A DNA stretch of 64,000 bases from Pseudomonas parasichuanensis (GTDB lineage: Bacteria; Pseudomonadota; Gammaproteobacteria; Pseudomonadales; Pseudomonadaceae). The notes below the pieces were generated by a model. It saw nothing but the letters and a program-made list of their open reading frames with translations. It was not told where the DNA came from and made no database searches. The DNA is taken from contig NZ_BQHO01000016.1 in the NCBI RefSeq assembly GCF_021601385.1, positions 1 through 64,000 on the forward strand. Reading direction: 5' to 3'. The position numbers were made by a program, and so were the translations under genes. Below, piece by piece: positions 35,829-45,133 of the stretch (position 1 is its first letter; each line of letters opens with the position of its first letter).

Positions 35829-36443
35829 TTAACGCTGGGCAAATGCCAGGTTGATGCCCAGGCCGGCGAACGAGGCGGCAAAGCCTCGGCGCAGCCAGGC
35901 CTGCACCTTGGGCGAGTCGATCACTGCACGGCGGAACAGGTGGGCAAGCAGCCCATAGAGTACGAACACGACGAAGGTCATCAGCATGAACACCGCGCTC
36001 AGGCCGAGCATCTGCACCACGGCGGAACCGGCGTGGGGGTCGATGAACTGCGGCAGGAAGGCGAGGAAGAACAGGGTCAGCTTGGGGTTGAGGATGTTCA
36101 GCAGGCAGGCCTTGAGCACCAATTGGGCGGCAGCGGCCGGCGGTGCTTTTTCATCCACGGCGAAGGCCGCGCGATCACGCCAGGTGGCGTAGGCCAGGTA
36201 CAGCAGGTAGGCGACCCCGGCGAATTTCAGCCCCTGGAAGGCGAGGGCGCTGGCGTGCAGCAGCGCCGACAGGCCGAGCACCGAGGCCAGCAGGTGGGGG
36301 ACGATCCCCAGGGTGCAGCCCAGGGCGGTCCACAAACAGGCGCGGCGCCCGGCCACCAGGGCGCTGGAGACGGTGAGGATGACCCCGCTGCCGGGGATCA
36401 GCACGATGATCAGGGCGGTGAGCAGAAATTCCAGGCTCGGCAT
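35829..36443 (-). CDS. LysE/RhtB-family amino-acid exporter
   Basis: A 204-residue polytopic protein: LIPGSGVILTVSSALVAGRR near residue 15 replaces the usual TPGP motif with IPGSG. NILNPKLTLFFLAFLPQFI near 115 is typical of RhtB exporters. The start ATG at 36443 lies 34 bases below the stop of a LysR gene on the same strand, so the two may form an operon. Substrate unknown. Confidence 0.88.
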   Translation of the reverse strand: MPSLEFLLTALIIVLIPGSGVILTVSSALVAGRRACLWTALGCTLGIVPHLLASVLGLSALLHASALAFQGLKFAGVAYLLYLAYATWRDRAAFAVDEKAPPAAAAQLVLKACLLNILNPKLTLFFLAFLPQFIDPHAGSAVVQMLGLSAVFMLMTFVVFVLYGLLAHLFRRAVIDSPKVQAWLRRGFAASFAGLGINLAFAQR

Positions 36444-36477
36444 GAATGACAGCTCCTTGCAGTCGGGGGAAGCGCCA

Positions 36478-37398
36478 CTATACGCCGGGGCCGACCGGCT
36501 GCAATACACCCTCCGGACGCAGCGCGGCGAAGCGCTCGCGCAGCCAGCCGTGCAACTGCGAAACCGCGGGTGTGAGCTGTTTGCGGTGCGGGCACACCAG
36601 GGTGACCGGGGTCGGCTCGCCGGGGTGTTCGGGCAGCAGGATCTCCAGGGCGCCGACGGCAATGTCGGCGCTGACGTCCAGCCACGACTTGTAGACGATG
36701 CCTTCGCCTTCCAGGGCCCAGCGCCGCACCACGTCGGCGTCGTCGCTGAACAGCGGCCCGCGTACCTGCACGGTGCGGTTGCCCAGGCGCCATTTGTCGT
36801 ATACCCGGCTTTGCTGCGAATACAACAGGCAATCGTGCTGTTGCAGGGCTTCGGGCGTTTGCGGCCTGCCGTGGCGCGCCAGGTAGTCGGGGGCGGCCAC
36901 CACCACCCGGCGATTCCACGGCGCCAGGGGCAGGGCAATGTAGTTGGCGTCTTCGTTGAGGCCGTAGCGGATGGCGACGTCCACCGGGTCGCGGTAGAAG
37001 TCGGCCATCTGGTCGGAGAGCAAAAAGCGCAGGCTCAAGCCTGGGTGTTCGCGGCGAAACGCACTCAGCCAGGGGCGCAGCAGGTTGCGTCCCAGGTCTG
37101 AAGGCGCGGCCACCTGCAGCACGCCGCGTAGCTGGCTGTGGCTGCCATGCAGGTCTTCACGGCCCTGGCGCAGGGTGTCGAGCACCCGTTGGGCAGTGGG
37201 CAGGTACAGCTCGCCCTCGGCGGTGAGGCGCAGGCTGCGGGTAGTGCGGGCGAACAGGCGCACATCGAGCTCGCGCTCCAGGCGCTTGATCGCCGCGGCT
37301 ACCTGGCCGGGCAGCAGGTCGGCCTCGTGGGCGGCGGCGGTGAAGCTGCCCAGGGCGCTGGCACGGGCGAACAGTTCCAGGTCGGTGATGCGCAGCAT
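36478..37398 (-). CDS. LysR-family regulator (between exporter and nfsB)
   Basis: A 306-residue LysR-type regulator. The N-terminal winged helix shows LFARASALGSFTAAA and AAIKRLERELDVRLFART, followed by an effector domain with DVAIRYG near 145. The ATG at 37398 has GGAG five bases upstream; a GTG at 37404 is an alternative. It is divergent from the nitroreductase gene across about 100 bases and lies upstream of a LysE-type exporter. It could regulate either or both. Confidence 0.9.
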   Translation of the reverse strand: MLRITDLELFARASALGSFTAAAHEADLLPGQVAAAIKRLERELDVRLFARTTRSLRLTAEGELYLPTAQRVLDTLRQGREDLHGSHSQLRGVLQVAAPSDLGRNLLRPWLSAFRREHPGLSLRFLLSDQMADFYRDPVDVAIRYGLNEDANYIALPLAPWNRRVVVAAPDYLARHGRPQTPEALQQHDCLLYSQQSRVYDKWRLGNRTVQVRGPLFSDDADVVRRWALEGEGIVYKSWLDVSADIAVGALEILLPEHPGEPTPVTLVCPHRKQLTPAVSQLHGWLRERFAALRPEGVLQPVGPGV

Positions 37399-37500
37399 TT
37401 TCACTCCAGGGATGAAAGTGTTGCTGCATTGTGCTGGTTTTTCTTTGCAGCCGGGAAGATAAGATGCGCCTCAATCACGAACCCCGAGGAGTTGCCGTTC

Positions 37501-38154
37501 ATGGATACCGTTGCCCTGGCCAAGCGCCGCTACACCACCAAAGCCTACGATGCCAGCCGCCGCATCCCCCAGGCCACCATCGATGCGCTGCTGGAGCAAC
37601 TGCGCCACAGCCCGTCCTCGGTCAACTCGCAGCCCTGGCACTTCATCGTCGCCGACACCGATGAAGGCAAGGCGCGCCTGGCCAAGAGCACCGAGGTGGG
37701 CTTTGCCTACAACACGTCGAAGATCCTCAATGCCTCCCATGTGATCGTGTTCGCCACGCGCACCGACATGACCGAGGCGCACCTGCAGGCGGTGCTGGAG
37801 CAGGAAGGCAAGGACGGGCGTTTCCGCAGCGACGAGGCGAAGGCCGGGCAGGACCAGAGCCGCCGCTTCTATGTCAACCTGCACCGCCACGACAACAAGG
37901 ACCTGCAGCACTGGATGGAGAAACAGACCTACCTGGCGTTGGGGACCGCGTTGCTGGGGGCGGCGGCCTACGGGCTGGATGCCACGCCGATCGAAGGGTT
38001 CGACTTCAAGGTGATGGATGCTGAATTGGGGCTGCGCGAACGTGGCTACACCAGCGTGGTGGTGTTGAGCCTGGGGTATCACAGCGAAGAGGATTTCAAC
38101 GCTGGGCTGGGCAAGTCGCGGTTGCCGGCGGGTGAGGTGTTTACCTTCCTTTGA
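37501..38154 (+). CDS. nfsB: NfsB-type NAD(P)H nitroreductase
   Basis: A 217-residue FMN-dependent oxygen-insensitive nitroreductase, the same length as E. coli NfsB. Motifs: LAKRRYTTKAYD near residue 6, the FMN-site block RHSPSSVNSQPWHFIV near 35-50, and EGFDFKVMDAELGLRERGY near 165. It reduces nitroaromatics, quinones or dihydropteridines. GAGGAG lies upstream of the start. It is transcribed away from a LysR gene, a likely regulator. Confidence 0.92.
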   Translation: MDTVALAKRRYTTKAYDASRRIPQATIDALLEQLRHSPSSVNSQPWHFIVADTDEGKARLAKSTEVGFAYNTSKILNASHVIVFATRTDMTEAHLQAVLEQEGKDGRFRSDEAKAGQDQSRRFYVNLHRHDNKDLQHWMEKQTYLALGTALLGAAAYGLDATPIEGFDFKVMDAELGLRERGYTSVVVLSLGYHSEEDFNAGLGKSRLPAGEVFTFL

Positions 38155-38201
38155 TTTTTTTAGAGGGCCGGTGAGGGCTGCGAGGTGCATGGCGAAGGAT
38201 C

Positions 38202-38260
38202 TTCAGCGCCCTCAAGATCGAGCGCCGCGCGGGCGGCGCTCGATCTCATAGGCGCTGCAA
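38202..38260. repeat. Palindromic repeat family A, copy 5 (short form)
   Basis: Palindrome centred near 38229 with AGATCGAGCGCCGC on one arm and GCGGCGCTCGATCT on the other. It lies between the convergent nfsB and cysteine desulfurase genes. Like copy 4 it lacks the CTGGCAAGCCAG block. Confidence 0.75.
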
Positions 38261-38303
38261 AATCATCGGCAAGCACCAAAAGGCCCTCACCCCTCTCTGA
38301 AAA

Positions 38304-39458
38304 TCACCAAAGCGCCACAGCCGCCGCACTCACCACTCGCCCAAATACCGCAATCGCCTGCTCCACCTCAGCCTCACTGGTATACCGCCCAATGCTCAAG
38401 CGCACACTGTTGCGCGCCTGGCGCTCATCCAACCCCAGCGCCAGCAGCACATGGGAAGCGGCATTGCTCGCCGAGTTGCACGCCGAAGTAGTGGACAGCG
38501 CCAGCTCGCCAGCAAGGTCGCGACTGTTGAACCCCTTGGCGTCGACGCACAGGTTGAAGGTGTGGGGAATGCGCTGCGCGCCGCAGCCATTGAGCGTCAC
38601 CCCCGGCAAGGCCAACAGGCCCTCGCGCAGGCGGCGGGCCAGCTGCTCCAGGCGCTGGTGCTCGCTGTCCCCTGGCTGCCCGGCCAGGGCGAAGGCGCTG
38701 CCCATGCCGACAATCTGGTGGGTGGCCAGGGTGCCCGAGCGCAGCCCGCGCTCATGGCCACCGCCGTGCATCTGCGCCCGCAGGCCATTGCGGGCGCGGG
38801 CGCCGACATAGAGCGCGCCGATGCCCTTGGGGCCGTACACCTTGTGCGCCGAGAACGACATCAGGTCGACCGCTTGGGCGGCCAGGTCGATCAATACCTT
38901 GCCGACCGCCTGGGCCGCGTCCACATGCAGCAGCGCGCCGTGTTCGCGTACCCGCGCGCCGATGGCGGCGAAGTCGGTGAGGGTGCCCAGTTCGTTGTTC
39001 ACCGCCATCAGCGACACCAGCCGGGTGTCGGCCCGCAGCGCCGCCTGCACGGCGTCGGGCTGGATCAGGCCGTGGGCGTCAGGCGCCAGGCGCGTTACCG
39101 CCCAACCCTGACGCTCCAGCTCGGCCACGGTGTCGAGCACAGCCTTGTGTTCCAGCTGGCTGGTGATCAGGTGGCCGGGTTGTGGGTAGCTTTGCGCGAC
39201 CCCCTTGAGAGCGAGGTTGTTGGACTCGGTGGCGCCGGAGGTCCACACCAGGTCGTCGGGCTGAGCGCCGACCCGCTCGGCCACCTGGCGGCGGGCCTGT
39301 TCTACCGCTTCGCGGGCGGCCTGGCCGAAGCTGTGGCCGCTGGAGGCCGGGTTGCCGAAGTTGGCGGCACGGCCCAGGCAGCCGAGCATGGCCTCGATGA
39401 CCCGGTCATCGACAGGGGTGGTGGCGGCGTAGTCGAAATAGAGGGGGGCGTTGTGCAT
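38304..39458 (-). CDS. IscS/NifS-type cysteine desulfurase (isolated copy)
   Basis: A 384-residue PLP enzyme that removes sulfur from cysteine. Motifs: YFDYAATTPVDDRV at the N-terminus, TSGATESNNLAL near 75, HVDAAQAVGK near 180, PLP Lys in SFSAHKVYGPKG near 207, and the catalytic Cys loop STTSACNSASN near 328. It is not beside iscR, iscU or suf genes, so it is a second NifS-like enzyme rather than the housekeeping iscS. Partner acceptor unknown. Confidence 0.9.
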   Translation of the reverse strand: MHNAPLYFDYAATTPVDDRVIEAMLGCLGRAANFGNPASSGHSFGQAAREAVEQARRQVAERVGAQPDDLVWTSGATESNNLALKGVAQSYPQPGHLITSQLEHKAVLDTVAELERQGWAVTRLAPDAHGLIQPDAVQAALRADTRLVSLMAVNNELGTLTDFAAIGARVREHGALLHVDAAQAVGKVLIDLAAQAVDLMSFSAHKVYGPKGIGALYVGARARNGLRAQMHGGGHERGLRSGTLATHQIVGMGSAFALAGQPGDSEHQRLEQLARRLREGLLALPGVTLNGCGAQRIPHTFNLCVDAKGFNSRDLAGELALSTTSACNSASNAASHVLLALGLDERQARNSVRLSIGRYTSEAEVEQAIAVFGRVVSAAAVALW

Positions 39459-39631
39459 AGCGAGGGCTTGTCCGTGCGGGACGCCGCCAGTCGGCATCCA
39501 TGTACGGCATGTTACGAGGGCTGATGGGCAAAGGTTTTTCCTATTGCTCGCCCGGGCGATTGTTTCAGAATAATTCGTTCTGCGCATTGCATGTTTTAGA
39601 GAAATATTTTCTCCTCGTGCTGCGCTTCAAA

Positions 39632-40111
39632 TCACAGCCATTGCCAAGGTGCCTGCTTTTTCACCATCACCAGCACCATCAGGAACATCCCGGAAAAACC
39701 GATCACACCCATCCACAGCCAATAGCGGTACAGCCGGTGGTAGTGCGGGCCCAGCGGGGCATGCGCCTCGACGGCCCGGGCGGCGAGGGCTTGCAGGCGG
39801 GTCTGCAACAACAGCACCGGCAACCACAGCGCGCCCACACCGAAGAAGATCGCCAGCGCAGCGCGCAGCCAGTCCATCGACCAGTCCATGCCTGCCGTGC
39901 GCACCATGGCGTAGCCGGTCAACAGTTGCAGGAAGCCGGCCGGGGTGGTGATCCAGGCGTCGAAGCGCACCACCATCCTGGCCACGGCGGCGATCACCCG
40001 CGCATCGCCTGTGCGGTGGGCGGCGATCAGGTAGAGGTAGGAGCCCATGCCGAAGCCGAACAGAAATACAGCGGCGATCACATGCAGGTACTTGAGCAGC
40101 AGGTAATCCAT
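39632..40111 (-). CDS. DUF2269-family membrane protein
   Basis: A 159-residue protein with four hydrophobic segments, opening YLLLKYLHVIAAVFLFGFG, as in DUF2269 proteins. Function unknown. Its start lies one base after the stop of the saccharopine-reductase-like gene, so the two are co-transcribed and probably act together. Confidence 0.85.
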   Translation of the reverse strand: MDYLLLKYLHVIAAVFLFGFGMGSYLYLIAAHRTGDARVIAAVARMVVRFDAWITTPAGFLQLLTGYAMVRTAGMDWSMDWLRAALAIFFGVGALWLPVLLLQTRLQALAARAVEAHAPLGPHYHRLYRYWLWMGVIGFSGMFLMVLVMVKKQAPWQWL

Positions 40112-40112
40112 C

Positions 40113-41240
40113 TCAGCCACGCCCCTGCTGGAAACTGACGCTGTAGCGGATCTTGTCCGGCGCGCCGATGGCTGCCAGGTATTGCTCAACGCTTATCTCG
40201 CCCACGCAGGGCCGCGCGCCCACCTCGGGCTGGTAGCCCTCGGTTAGCCTGGCCATCAGCGCCACCGCCGCGCAGCTTGGGATCTCCGGGCCTTTGTCAT
40301 CGGTTGCGCTGACCTGGGCACGCAGGCGCAGCGGCTGGCCGTTTTCGTCGAGGCCGCGCACATCCAGGTACATCGCGCTCTTGCCATTGCCGCAACGCTC
40401 GAAGCGCAGGCCCAGGCGGTGCAGGCGCCGGGCCCAGGGCAGTGGGTTGCGTACCAGCCCGTACTTCACCAGCAGCGCCAGTGCCGCGTTGGCCAGGCCG
40501 CCAGCCATCAGCCCGGCACCGGCCTTGAACGCCAGGGTGCGCGCCCCGTAACGGCTGGCGAAGATGTCCATGTCTGGTACATCGACATTGCTCAGCAAGC
40601 GCCAGCCCAGGCCTGGGAGGTGGCGCAGCTGCAGGCCCAGCCAGCCGTCGACTTCACAGGGTTGGCCATCGCGCCACTGGCGGATCGGCCGCCCGGCGTA
40701 GGCAAGCACGCCTTCGATGGTGGACACGCCAGGCATCTTGGCCGAGGAGGAGATGCCGTGCTCGATCGACTCGATGTGGCTGAAGCGCAGGCGCTGTTCG
40801 TCGAGGATCGCCGAGGACAGGCTGGGCACCGAGCTGCAACCACTGAGCAGCGCCACGCCCGCCTGGCGGGCGCGGGCGTCGAGCTGGGCGATGCCATTGA
40901 CGAACTGCCGGCAGTCTGCCAGGTCGCAATAGCTGGCGCCGGCCTCGATGCAGGCTTCGGCGACGCGGTAGGGCTGGCCCTGGAACGGCCCGCCGGTGTG
41001 GATCACCCAGTCGATGCCCAGTTGGCGCAGGGCCTCGGCGAAACCGGGGGCCATGGCGTCACCGCACCAGCTGCCGTGCAGCGATGCGCCTGTGCCGCTG
41101 AGCTGCTCACCGAGCTGGGCAAGCGACTGGGCGTTGCGCCCGGCGATGACCAGCTGCACGCCCGGCATCTGGTTCAAGTGGCGGCTGATGATGCGCCCGA
41201 AGTTGCCGTAGGCGCCGATCACCAGGGTCCTGATAGCCAT
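40113..41240 (-). CDS. Saccharopine-dehydrogenase-like NAD(P)-binding oxidoreductase
   Basis: A 375-residue protein with an N-terminal Rossmann motif LVIGAYGNFGRIISRHL near residue 5, HTGGPFQGQPYRVAEACIEAG near 85 and YCDLADCRQF near 106. These place it in the saccharopine reductase-like superfamily, whose members act on amino acids, lipids or polyamines. The substrate is not evident. It is translationally close to a DUF2269 membrane protein, a pairing worth noting. The ATG at 41240 is the start that gives an intact Rossmann N-terminus. Confidence 0.85.
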   Translation of the reverse strand: MAIRTLVIGAYGNFGRIISRHLNQMPGVQLVIAGRNAQSLAQLGEQLSGTGASLHGSWCGDAMAPGFAEALRQLGIDWVIHTGGPFQGQPYRVAEACIEAGASYCDLADCRQFVNGIAQLDARARQAGVALLSGCSSVPSLSSAILDEQRLRFSHIESIEHGISSSAKMPGVSTIEGVLAYAGRPIRQWRDGQPCEVDGWLGLQLRHLPGLGWRLLSNVDVPDMDIFASRYGARTLAFKAGAGLMAGGLANAALALLVKYGLVRNPLPWARRLHRLGLRFERCGNGKSAMYLDVRGLDENGQPLRLRAQVSATDDKGPEIPSCAAVALMARLTEGYQPEVGARPCVGEISVEQYLAAIGAPDKIRYSVSFQQGRG

Positions 41241-41330
41241 GCTGCGTTCCTTGTGCCGTGAATCTGCAATGCCCGGGGCAGGGCGGCGCAAGGGTTACCC
41301 AAAGGTCAGTGCAATGCAAGCGCGCAGCGC

Positions 41331-42257
41331 TCAGGCGCTTTCCAGCGCCTTCTGCTCCTGGCTGGCGACCCGCTCGCACAGCTCGATGATCTGCTCGCGC
41401 ATCCAGCGGTTGGCCGGGTCCTGGTCGGTGCTTTCGTGCCAGTACAGGTGGGTTTCCAGGGCCGGCACTTCCACCGGCAGCGGCTGGTGGCGCAACTGGT
41501 GGCGGCGGGCGAAGCGCTCGGGCACGGTCATCACCATGTCGGTCTGCTGCAGCACCTGCGAGGCCATCAAGTAGTGTTGCGAACGCAACGCCACGCGGCG
41601 TTGCACGCCCATCTTGCCCAGGGCCAGGTCAACGTAGCCCAGGCCGTTGCGGCGGCTGGAAATATGGATGTGGGTCATGCCCAGGTAGCTGTCGAGGGTC
41701 AGCGGGCTGTCGGCCAGCGGGTGGCCGGGGCGCATGGCGCAGACGTAGCGGTCCTGCATCAGCTTGACGTGGCGCACCTGCGGGTCGGTGTTCAGCGGCG
41801 CGTCGACGGCGAAGTCCAGGCGCCCGGCGGCAAGCTCCTTGGTGGTTTCGCGGCGCTTGCACGGGAAGCTCTCGATCACCAGTGCCGGGGCCAGGCGGCG
41901 CAGGCGCTGGAACAGCGGCGGCAGGATCACCGCCTCGGTGAGGTCGGTCATGCTGATGCGGAAGGTCTTGCTGGCCTGCAGCGGGTTGAAGATGCGGCTC
42001 TCTTGTACCGAGGTGCGCAGCAATGACAGGGCGTTGCGCACCGGGCCGATGATGTTCTGCGCCATGGGCGTGGGCACCATGCCCTGGGCAGTGCGCACGA
42101 ACAGCGGGTCGTTGAAGGTTTCGCGCAGGCGCGACAGGGCGTTGGACACCGCTGGCTGGGTGATGCCGACGATCTGCCCGGCGCGGGTCAGGTTGGCTTC
42201 GGTGTAGATCGCGTCGAAGACGATGAACAGGTTGAGGTCGACCTTGCTGAGGTTCAT
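41331..42257 (-). CDS. LysR-family regulator divergent from acyl-CoA dehydrogenase
   Basis: A 308-residue LysR regulator of the NodD/NahR-like branch: VDLNLFIVFDAIYTEANLTRA then VGITQPAVSNALSRLRE. The effector domain includes RRLAPALVIESFP and GRLDFAVDAP. The ATG at 42257 has GAAGAG at a workable distance; another at 42272 lacks a ribosome binding site. It is divergent from the acyl-CoA dehydrogenase gene, its probable target, with a palindromic operator candidate between them. Confidence 0.88.
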   Translation of the reverse strand: MNLSKVDLNLFIVFDAIYTEANLTRAGQIVGITQPAVSNALSRLRETFNDPLFVRTAQGMVPTPMAQNIIGPVRNALSLLRTSVQESRIFNPLQASKTFRISMTDLTEAVILPPLFQRLRRLAPALVIESFPCKRRETTKELAAGRLDFAVDAPLNTDPQVRHVKLMQDRYVCAMRPGHPLADSPLTLDSYLGMTHIHISSRRNGLGYVDLALGKMGVQRRVALRSQHYLMASQVLQQTDMVMTVPERFARRHQLRHQPLPVEVPALETHLYWHESTDQDPANRWMREQIIELCERVASQEQKALESA

Positions 42258-42284
42258 GGCGCCGCTCTTCATTGGAATTATCAG

Positions 42285-42299
42285 CCGATCATATATCGG
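42285..42299. promoter_or_regulatory. LysR-type operator candidate
   Basis: A CCGAT-N5-ATCGG inverted repeat in the AT-rich gap between the divergent LysR and acyl-CoA dehydrogenase genes. It is 28 bases upstream of the regulator start and fits the interrupted-dyad form of LysR binding sites. Confidence 0.5.
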
Positions 42300-42395
42300 T
42301 TATGAATGTTTATACACGTAGAAAATAGACTAGGTGGATGAAGGGTGGCTGTTCTAGGCTGCGTCCATGTTCTTCATTGACTGAAGGTAGCCCCG

Positions 42396-43625
42396 ATGGA
42401 TTTCGCCTATTCGCCCAAGGTCCAGGCACTGCGCGAGCGTGTCAGCGCATTCATGGACACCTATGTGTACCCGGCCGAGCCGGTGTTCGAGCGCCAGGTT
42501 GCCGAAGGCGACCGCTGGCAGCCCACCGCGATCATGGAAGAGCTCAAGGCCAAGGCCCGTGCCGAGGGCCTGTGGAACCTGTTCCTGCCCGAGTCGGAAT
42601 ACGGCGCGGGGCTGACCAACCTCGAATACGCACCGCTGGCCGAGATCATGGGCCGCTCGTTGCTGGGGCCGGAGCCGTTCAACTGCTCGGCACCGGACAC
42701 CGGCAACATGGAAGTGCTGGTGCGCTACGCCAGCGAGGCGCAGAAGCGCCAGTGGCTGGAGCCGCTGCTGCGCGGCGAGATCCGCTCGGCGTTTGCCATG
42801 ACCGAGCCGGACGTGGCCTCGTCGGATGCCACCAACATGGCCGCCACTGCCGTACGCGACGGCGATGAGTGGGTGATCAACGGCCGCAAGTGGTGGACCT
42901 CCGGCGCCTGCGACCCACGCTGCAAGGTGATGATCTTCATGGGCCTGTCCAACCCCGACGGCCCGCGTCATCAGCAGCACTCGATGATCCTGGTGCCCAC
43001 CGACGCGCCGGGGGTGAAGATCGTCCGCCCGCTGCCGGTGTTCGGTTATGACGACGCGCCCCACGGCCACGCCGAGGTGCTGTTCGAGAACGTGCGCGTG
43101 CCTTACGAAAACGTGCTGCTTGGCGAGGGCCGTGGCTTCGAGATCGCCCAGGGCCGCCTTGGCCCAGGCCGTATCCACCACTGCATGCGCTCGATCGGCA
43201 TGGCCGAGCGTGCCCTGGAACTGATGTGCAAACGCTCTGTCGAGCGCACCGCCTTTGGCAAGCCACTGGCGCGGCTGGGCGGCAACATCGACAAGATCGC
43301 CGACTCGCGGATGGAGATCGACATGGCCCGGCTGCTGACGCTCAAGGCCGCGTACATGATGGACACCGTGGGCAACAAGGTGGCGCGCAGCGAGATCGCG
43401 CAGATCAAGGTGGTGGCGCCGAACGTGGCGTTGAAGGTGATCGACCGGGCGATTCAGATCCATGGTGGCGCAGGGGTGAGTGGCGACTTCCCGCTGGCCT
43501 ACATGTATGCGATGCAACGCACGCTGCGTTTGGCCGACGGGCCGGATGAGGTGCACCGGGCGGCGATTGGCAAGTATGAGGTTGGCAAGTATGTGCCCAA
43601 GGAGATGTTGCGTAGCGGGCGCTGA
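42396..43625 (+). CDS. Acyl-CoA dehydrogenase (ACAD10/11-like)
   Basis: A 409-residue flavoprotein oxidising an acyl-CoA to its enoyl-CoA. Motifs: [15 protein letters not shown] near residue 132, [11 protein letters not shown] near 165, [13 protein letters not shown] near 285 and [16 protein letters not shown] near 355. The length and the SGACDPRCK insert resemble ACAD10/11-type dehydrogenases. The fatty or branched acyl substrate is unknown. Regulated, by position, by the divergent LysR protein. Confidence 0.92.
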   Translation: MDFAYSPKVQALRERVSAFMDTYVYPAEPVFERQVAEGDRWQPTAIMEELKAKARAEGLWNLFLPESEYGAGLTNLEYAPLAEIMGRSLLGPEPFNCSAPDTGNMEVLVRYASEAQKRQWLEPLLRGEIRSAFAMTEPDVASSDATNMAATAVRDGDEWVINGRKWWTSGACDPRCKVMIFMGLSNPDGPRHQQHSMILVPTDAPGVKIVRPLPVFGYDDAPHGHAEVLFENVRVPYENVLLGEGRGFEIAQGRLGPGRIHHCMRSIGMAERALELMCKRSVERTAFGKPLARLGGNIDKIADSRMEIDMARLLTLKAAYMMDTVGNKVARSEIAQIKVVAPNVALKVIDRAIQIHGGAGVSGDFPLAYMYAMQRTLRLADGPDEVHRAAIGKYEVGKYVPKEMLRSGR

Positions 43626-43747
43626 GCCGGGGTAAGTCCGGTTAGTTTCTGAATTGTGCGTAGGGCGTTTCCCAAAGGCCGTTCTGGTCCCGAGCTTAAC
43701 CCCTGAGTGCTGCTAGCTTCCTTCGCTTTGTAAAGGGGAACTACAGC

Positions 43748-45133
43748 ATGTGGCGTGTCGGTCTTGACGGCAGGGGCCAGGCAGTTGATGGCGATCGCAC
43801 CAGCACTGGAGCGGTGTGCCTGGCCAGCGGTGAAGGTTATCTGAGCGAGGGGCTCAGGGTCCTGCGCGTTGGTGACTCGACCACCGAGTGCCCCGCATGC
43901 GGCCAGCCCGGGGTGGTGGTCGATGGGCATGAAGGCTGGATCAGCGACGGTCAGCCCTTGGCCATGGACGGGTCGCTGGTCGCGTGCGGCTGCCCCAGTG
44001 GCAGCAACCGCGTGGTGGCGCCGCTGGACCAGGCGCCAGGCTTGCACTCGACGCCGCTGATGGCGTCTGCCAGTCCCTCCGCCGCCCCTGGCCATTTGCA
44101 GCCGCAGATGGCCACGGCAGCCCCGGCACCGCGTACCTTGCTGGAGCCGGGCTTTCATATCGTGCGCCGAAGCCTGTCCGGCCCTCAGTTGGTGACCGAG
44201 TTGCTGGAGCACGACCACCGGCTGCCGATTGCCCGGCTGCAGCGTCTTAACCCGACCTTCGAGCAAGGCTTCAAGGCCGGTGAGATCTTCGTCCTCGGCG
44301 ACCCCGACAACCACTATGCCTGTACCCGTGAAGAAGCCGACCTAATGGCGGCGGCACAGCGGGCGCGGGAGGCATTGGCGGTGCTGGACGAGCAGGAAGC
44401 CAACTTCATGATGGAGCACATCGGCGAGATTGCCGGGGTGCTCAACGGTGCCAGCCAGTCCATGGGGGTGGGCAAGGACATGCTGGCCCGTGGGCTGGGG
44501 CAGGTGGAGGACACGCTCAGGGGGATTGAGCGGCTGCATCAGCGCGAGTTTGGGTTGCATGGGCACCTGAAAAGCCCGCAGTTCTTTGCCTCACGCCAGG
44601 CCTTGTATCAGCAGCTGGATGCGCAACTACGCAGTGCATTCCTGGGCAAGTACCTGAACCTGGGAGGGCATGAAAGCTTGCGCAAAGGGTTGGGGATATC
44701 CACCAAGAGCCTTGTGCATCATTGGTCCAAGGCTGGGGCGCCGGGCGCTATACCGGGGTATGCGACGCATCTGGATGAGGTGGCAAAGATGGCGAAATAC
44801 CTCAAGTATGGCGGGCATGTGGCGGTGGGGTTGGGGGCTACTTCGTCGTATCTGAAGGTTCAGGAGGCTTGCCGGGCGGGTGAGACCGAGGAGTGCCGGA
44901 AGGTCAGGCTGACAGAGACAGGGAGCTTTACAGGTGGGCTAGTTGGTGGCGCAGCGGGCGCTTGGGGCGGTAATGCTGCGATCAGGTTCGTGTGCTATTT
45001 CGGCCCTTGGGCTAGAGCGGCCTGTGGAATTGCGATGGTCGGTACTGGTTCCTATGCTGGCGCAGAACTGGTTGGAAAGGTTGGTGAGGTTTCTGGTGAG
45101 GCGATTTATGAGCGTGTTTATGATCGACCTTAG
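43748..45133 (+). CDS. PAAR-domain protein, candidate type VI secretion membrane-acting effector
   Basis: A 461-residue protein. Residues 1-90 are PAAR-like: GDRTSTGAVCL near 15, GDSTTECPACGQPGVVVDGH, and MDGSLVACGCPSGSNRVVAP near 73-92. PAAR proteins cap the VgrG spike of type VI secretion systems. A Pro/Ala linker (about 95-130) leads to a LysM-like stretch (FHIVRRSL...RLNPTF...GEIFVLGDPDN). A helical region (190-290) follows. The C-terminal part (about 330-450) is Gly/Ala-rich and hydrophobic (GGLVGGAAGAWGGNAAIRF), like pore-forming effector ends. The stop overlaps the next gene by 26 bases. No vgrG or tss gene is in the window. Toxicity is inference. Confidence 0.8.
   Translation: MWRVGLDGRGQAVDGDRTSTGAVCLASGEGYLSEGLRVLRVGDSTTECPACGQPGVVVDGHEGWISDGQPLAMDGSLVACGCPSGSNRVVAPLDQAPGLHSTPLMASASPSAAPGHLQPQMATAAPAPRTLLEPGFHIVRRSLSGPQLVTELLEHDHRLPIARLQRLNPTFEQGFKAGEIFVLGDPDNHYACTREEADLMAAAQRAREALAVLDEQEANFMMEHIGEIAGVLNGASQSMGVGKDMLARGLGQVEDTLRGIERLHQREFGLHGHLKSPQFFASRQALYQQLDAQLRSAFLGKYLNLGGHESLRKGLGISTKSLVHHWSKAGAPGAIPGYATHLDEVAKMAKYLKYGGHVAVGLGATSSYLKVQEACRAGETEECRKVRLTETGSFTGGLVGGAAGAWGGNAAIRFVCYFGPWARAACGIAMVGTGSYAGAELVGKVGEVSGEAIYERVYDRP

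Noticed and set aside
38140-38162. T-run after the nitroreductase stop as a terminator
   Set aside because: There are seven T residues but no adjacent GC stem of useful length.
43499-44314. Minus-strand frame across the end of the acyl-CoA dehydrogenase and the PAAR gene
   Set aside because: It overlaps two well-supported plus-strand genes and has no motif or ribosome binding site.
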